Source: WTJX01 sp045106295 (GTDB taxonomy: Bacteria; Bacteroidota; Bacteroidia; Cytophagales; JAAEPT01). Taken from it: a stretch of DNA of 9,404 bases. Below the pieces are notes generated by a model that saw only the letters and a list, made by a program, of their open reading frames with translations, did not search any database and was not told where the DNA came from. The position numbers and the translations under genes are program-made. Positions 6,666 to 9,404 of this stretch are shown here, piece after piece. The stretch lies in NCBI GenBank assembly GCA_045106295.1, contig JBGCEI010000068.1, forward strand, positions 1-9,404. The letters run 5' to 3'. The first letter of the stretch is position 1. The number at the start of each line of letters is the position of its first letter.

Positions 6666-8018
6666 ATGAAAGCTTACATCGATAAAAACAAAGATCGGTT
6701 TCTAGAAGAATTATTCGACTTGATTAGAATTCCATCGGTTAGTACAGATGAACACCGTGCTGATAAATTAGTAGAAACGGCAGAGTTTATAAAAGAAAAA
6801 CTACTAGTTGCTGGTGCCGATACAGCAGAAATTATTCCTACCGAAGGGCATCCAATTGTGTTTGGAGAAAAGATAATAGACGAGAACCAGCCTACTGTTT
6901 TAGTGTACGGACATTACGATGTGCAACCAGAAGATCCAATAGAATTATGGGATACTCCTCCTTTTGAACCTACTATTAAGAACAATAGAATCTATGCTCG
7001 TGGTGCTTGCGACGACAAAGGACAAATGTATATGCATATAAAATCATTTGAAACATTAATTAAAAACGATGCCCTTACATGTAATATCAAATTTTTAATT
7101 GAAGGGGAAGAAGAAATTGGTTCACCAAACTTAGAAGGGTTTATTGTAGCTAATAAAGAAAAACTATCTGCTGATATGGTACTTGTTTCTGATACCAGTA
7201 TGGTATCTATGGAAACACCGTCCATCACGGTAGGTTTACGTGGGTTGTCTTACGTAGAAATAGAAGTAGTAGGCCCTAACAAAGATCTACATTCCGGTGT
7301 GTATGGTGGTGCGGTTGCTAACCCAGTCAATGTGTTATGTGATTTAATTGCTTCACTAAAAGATGAAAAAGGAAAAATTACCATCCCTGGTTTTTACGAT
7401 GATGTAGAAGAGTTAACTTTTGAAGAACGTAAAGCATTGAATTCTGTTCCTTTTAGTCCTGATAAATACAATGACGACTTAGAAATCAATGAAGTAGCCG
7501 GAGAAGTAGGTTATACAACGATAGAACGTACAGGTATTCGTCCGTCTCTTGATGTAAATGGTATTTGGGGAGGCTATACTGGTAAAGGAGCAAAAACAGT
7601 GCTTCCTTCTAAAGCCTACGCTAAATTATCTATGCGATTAGTACCTAACCAGCAATCAGAAAAAATAACAGAATTATTTGTCAATCATTTCGAAGAAATA
7701 GCTCCCACATCTGTAAAAGTAAATGTGACACCTCATCATGGTGGAGAACCAGCGGTTACACCCACAACTTCTAATGCTTATAAAGCAGCCGAAAGAGCAT
7801 TTATGACCGTATGGGGGAAAAATCCTGTTCCTACAAGAGAAGGCGGTAGTATTCCTATTGTTGCATTATTCGAAAAGAAACTAGGCATCAATACTTTATT
7901 GATGGGTTTTGGATTGAATGAAGATGATTTACACTCTCCTAATGAAAGTTATGGCGTAGAAAATTACTTTAAAGGAATAGAAACAATCTGTGCTTTCTAT
8001 CAAGAGTACGGGAAGTAA
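6666..8018 (+). CDS. M20 family metallo-dipeptidase (CNDP/carnosinase-like)
   Basis: This is a cytoplasmic di-zinc (or manganese) aminoacyl-dipeptidase, 450 residues, with no signal peptide. The metal and catalytic residues are all present. H83 and D85 lie in YGHYDVQP, and bridging D116 is in RGACDDKG. General base E149 and ligand E150 are in EGEEEIGS. D176 is in VSDTSM and H423 in DDLHSPNE. The lid/dimerisation domain insert is present with H209 in KDLHSGVYGG and R291 in TGIRPSLD. Length and order match the family that includes human CNDP2 and bacterial PepV-like dipeptidases. The exact peptide specificity cannot be read from the sequence; a general role in peptide salvage is the inference. 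It is divergent from scpA and ends 75 bases before the Crp/Fnr gene. It has no clear Shine-Dalgarno sequence, as is usual in Bacteroidota. Confidence 0.95.
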   Translation: MKAYIDKNKDRFLEELFDLIRIPSVSTDEHRADKLVETAEFIKEKLLVAGADTAEIIPTEGHPIVFGEKIIDENQPTVLVYGHYDVQPEDPIELWDTPPFEPTIKNNRIYARGACDDKGQMYMHIKSFETLIKNDALTCNIKFLIEGEEEIGSPNLEGFIVANKEKLSADMVLVSDTSMVSMETPSITVGLRGLSYVEIEVVGPNKDLHSGVYGGAVANPVNVLCDLIASLKDEKGKITIPGFYDDVEELTFEERKALNSVPFSPDKYNDDLEINEVAGEVGYTTIERTGIRPSLDVNGIWGGYTGKGAKTVLPSKAYAKLSMRLVPNQQSEKITELFVNHFEEIAPTSVKVNVTPHHGGEPAVTPTTSNAYKAAERAFMTVWGKNPVPTREGGSIPIVALFEKKLGINTLLMGFGLNEDDLHSPNESYGVENYFKGIETICAFYQEYGK

Positions 8019-8043
8019 GAGTTGCTTTCCTAATTATCTTTAA

Positions 8044-8073
8044 TTGTTTTTTAAGTATTTATACTTATTTTTA
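8044..8073 (+). promoter_or_regulatory. Bacteroidota-type promoter of the Crp/Fnr gene
   Basis: TTG (8044-8046), exactly 19 bases, then TATTTTTA (8066-8073) match the Bacteroidota sigma-A pattern TTG/N19/TAnnTTTG at all but the last defined base. The predicted start of transcription is near 8080, giving a leader of about 14 bases. This agrees with the absence of a Shine-Dalgarno sequence. The dyad at 8051-8088 overlaps the spacer and the start region. Confidence 0.55.
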
Positions 8074-8088
8074 CGTGTAAATACTTAA
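8051..8088. promoter_or_regulatory. Large dyad over the Crp/Fnr promoter, candidate autoregulatory operator
   Basis: TTAAGTATTTA (8051-8061) and TAAATACTTAA (8078-8088) are perfect 11-bp inverted repeats with a 16-base spacer. A tighter 14-bp dyad, AAGTAT-TT-ATACTT (8053-8066), is nested in the left side, the usual length of a Crp/Fnr-family site. TTAC-GT-GTAA (8071-8080) forms a third dyad. AAGTAT/ATACTT is thus present three times. The right arm ends 5 bases before the ATG. The sequence is not the E. coli FNR site TTGAT-N4-ATCAA, so the binding protein is an inference from position. Confidence 0.55.
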
Positions 8089-8093
8089 ATTAA

Positions 8094-8801
8094 ATGATCA
8101 AAGCAGACTGCCATAGCTGTAATAACAACCACTGTCTCATAAAAAAACACGTTCATGAGATTGATAAAAAAGGTTATTTAGATCAAAAAAATACACTTAC
8201 GTGTAAAAAGACACAAAATTTCTTACTGGAAGGAGCACCATTACAAGGGTTGTTCTTTATTTACTCTGGAAGCGTAAAAGTATTTAAAACAGGTATTAAT
8301 GGAAAAGAGCAAATTATCCGCTTTTCAAACGATGGAGACATTATTGGACACAGAGGTTTTGGTGCTGGACAATCCTATCAGATAAGTGCTGTAGCAGTAG
8401 CTGATACTGTATTATGTAATTTTTCCAATCATGTATTAGAAGACATGCTGAAAAAGATACCTAACCTTACCTATTCTCTTATGACATTCTACGCAGAAGA
8501 GCTAAGTAGAAGTGAGTCTAAGATGAAAAAAATAGCTCAAATGTCTGTTAGAGAAAAAGTGATAGATACACTACTTTATTTCAATAGGAAGTATGGGCAG
8601 AAAGAAGGCTTCTTAGATATTAAACTATCCAGAAAAGAAATTGCAGATTTTGCCGGAACCACTGATGAACAAGTAATACGGGTACTTTCCGCTTTAAAAA
8701 AAGAATCCCTTATTCAAACCGAAGGAAAAAAAATAGGTATTCCTAACCTTCAATTATTCAAACAACAAATAGCCGAACACAACTTCTTTTTAGATAGTTA
8801 G
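8094..8801 (+). CDS. Crp/Fnr family transcription regulator with FNR-like cysteine pattern
   Basis: The 235-residue product has a cyclic-nucleotide-binding-like beta barrel (about 35-120), a dimerisation helix (about 122-148) and a C-terminal winged helix. The N-terminus has C6-x2-C9-x4-C14. A further cysteine, C108 in DTVLCNFS, lies where E. coli FNR has C122 (SMVCEIP). FNR holds an oxygen-labile [4Fe-4S] cluster with C20, C23, C29 and C122, so an iron-sulfur sensor is the best reading; C37 is extra. The recognition helix, in LSRKEIADFAGTTDEQVIRVL (typed from L178, ending at L198), keeps E192 and R196, equivalent to FNR E209 and R213. I195 replaces FNR S212, so the site specificity may differ. 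The gene has its own promoter and a strong overlapping dyad. The regulon is unknown; the neighbouring dipeptidase gene need not belong to it. Confidence 0.9.
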   Translation: MIKADCHSCNNNHCLIKKHVHEIDKKGYLDQKNTLTCKKTQNFLLEGAPLQGLFFIYSGSVKVFKTGINGKEQIIRFSNDGDIIGHRGFGAGQSYQISAVAVADTVLCNFSNHVLEDMLKKIPNLTYSLMTFYAEELSRSESKMKKIAQMSVREKVIDTLLYFNRKYGQKEGFLDIKLSRKEIADFAGTTDEQVIRVLSALKKESLIQTEGKKIGIPNLQLFKQQIAEHNFFLDS

Positions 8802-8849
8802 TCTTAGCCTTTTTCTCTTAATAGGTTATCTTTTTCACAAATCACGTAT

Positions 8850-8960
8850 ATTGTGTGTAAACCCTTTTCTCAAACCAGGCACACAATTGGGGACAGTATG
8901 GGAAATGCACAATTCATTGACCTTGATCTCATAGCAGATAGTTGTGTGTAATGAGAAAAA
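8850..8960. repeat. Direct and inverted repeat cluster upstream of the mepB-like gene
   Basis: TTGTGTGTAA occurs twice in direct orientation (8851-8860 and 8942-8951). ATTGTGTG (8850-8857) is inverted with CACACAAT (8880-8887). TTTTCTCA (8865-8872) is inverted with TGAGAAAA (8952-8959), so the segment can fold in more than one way. It fills most of the 188-base spacer between the regulator gene and the mepB-like gene. It may mark the edge of an accessory insertion. No recognisable promoter was found for the gene downstream. Confidence 0.5.
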
Positions 8961-8989
8961 TAAAAAACAATAGACAGATTATTGAATAA

Positions 8990-9404
8990 ATGAATAGAAT
9001 TGAAATGTTTAATAAAAATTTAGCTGAGATCATATCGAAAATCTATGATAAATGTTCTTTGAAGATTTCAAAAATAAATAATGAACCAGAAGGAATAGAA
9101 TACGACGCTTGTCAATTCGAATTGAATGAGATGAAAATAATTTGTAGAAGTTCTAAAATAACGGCTAAAAAAAATGGGCAATTTCTTACTTTTTGGAAAA
9201 GAAATGAAGAAGGAATAACGACCCCCATTTTGCGAAACTGACCGTATTGATTTTTTTGTAATTAACACAAAAGCTGAAAATCGACTTGGACAATTTGTAT
9301 TTCCAAAAACTGAATTAATTAACAGAGGAATAATATCAACGAAAATCAAAGACGGAAAACGTGGATTTAGAATTTATCCAAAATGGGACAAACCTCAAAG
9401 CAAA
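8990..9404 (+). pseudogene. mepB: MepB family protein, frameshifted and cut by window edge
   Basis: MepB is a small protein of unknown biochemical role, named from the mepRAB drug-efflux locus of Staphylococcus aureus and found widely alone. Reading from the ATG at 8990 gives 83 codons with YDACQFELNEMKI, SSKITAKKNGQFLTFWKR and EEGITTP, then a premature TGA at 9239-9241. Removing one C from the C5 run at 9222-9226 restores FCETDRIDFFVIN, RLGQFVFPKTELINRGI and KRGFRIYPKWD, open to the last base. These blocks follow the family order exactly. About 137 residues are visible and I expect 20-30 more outside. A single extra base is the only lesion. It is isolated from any mepA or mepR gene in the window. 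Another start (M6) is possible. Confidence 0.85.

Noticed and set aside
6992..7228. 78-codon minus-strand open frame inside the dipeptidase gene
   Set aside because: It lies antisense to conserved metal-site motifs of the M20 gene and has no features of its own.
9068..9349. 93-codon minus-strand open frame opposite the mepB-like gene
   Set aside because: The plus strand carries clear MepB family blocks in order; the antisense frame is a by-product of AT-rich coding.

Overview
The window looks like a chromosomal segment of a member of the Bacteroidota, probably Cytophagia or Flavobacteriia. This rests on the low G+C, the near absence of Shine-Dalgarno sequences, a TTG/N19/TAnnTTT-type promoter before the Crp/Fnr gene, and protein flavours typical of that phylum (the Eco57I-like N-terminus, the Crp/Fnr regulator, the M20 dipeptidase). 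No tRNA, rRNA, CRISPR array, transposase or integrase gene was found.

Left part (1-3333): a large minus-strand Eco57I-like type IIG restriction-methyltransferase gene runs off the left edge. It carries two independent-looking lesions. One is a +1 frameshift inside methyltransferase motif I. The other is an E-to-A change in the ExK motif of the N-terminal nuclease. A 347-base non-coding stretch with several strong inverted repeats lies upstream of it.

Middle (3334-4080): a DUF985/Cupin_5 gene is interrupted by an in-frame TAA. It is bracketed by two palindromic repeat elements that share the octamer ATCTCGAA. Next to the right-hand element, between convergent genes, lies an approximately 95-base structured intergenic motif that resembles a widespread Bacteroidota repeat or RNA.

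Core (4081-8801): a tight minus-strand operon of scpA, a flippase-like membrane protein gene and a YciO/Sua5-family gene (gaps of 5 and 2 bases) is divergent from a plus-strand M20 dipeptidase gene. An FNR-like regulator gene follows the dipeptidase. The regulator has a cysteine pattern suited to an iron-sulfur cluster, and its promoter is threaded through a large dyad. These four enzyme and structural genes and the regulator all look intact.

Right edge (8802-9404): a repeat-rich spacer leads into a mepB-family gene that is again frameshifted by one extra C and then cut by the window end. Three of eight genes are therefore broken. All three are accessory-type genes next to palindromic repeats, whereas the housekeeping block is clean. 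That fits gene decay in cassette-like accessory segments, but both frameshifts lie in short C runs, so consensus error has to be excluded first. I see no convincing wholly new multi-gene system. The items most worth a second look are the structured motif at 3961-4056, the repeat-flanked pseudogene, the doubly damaged type IIG gene and the FNR promoter dyad.
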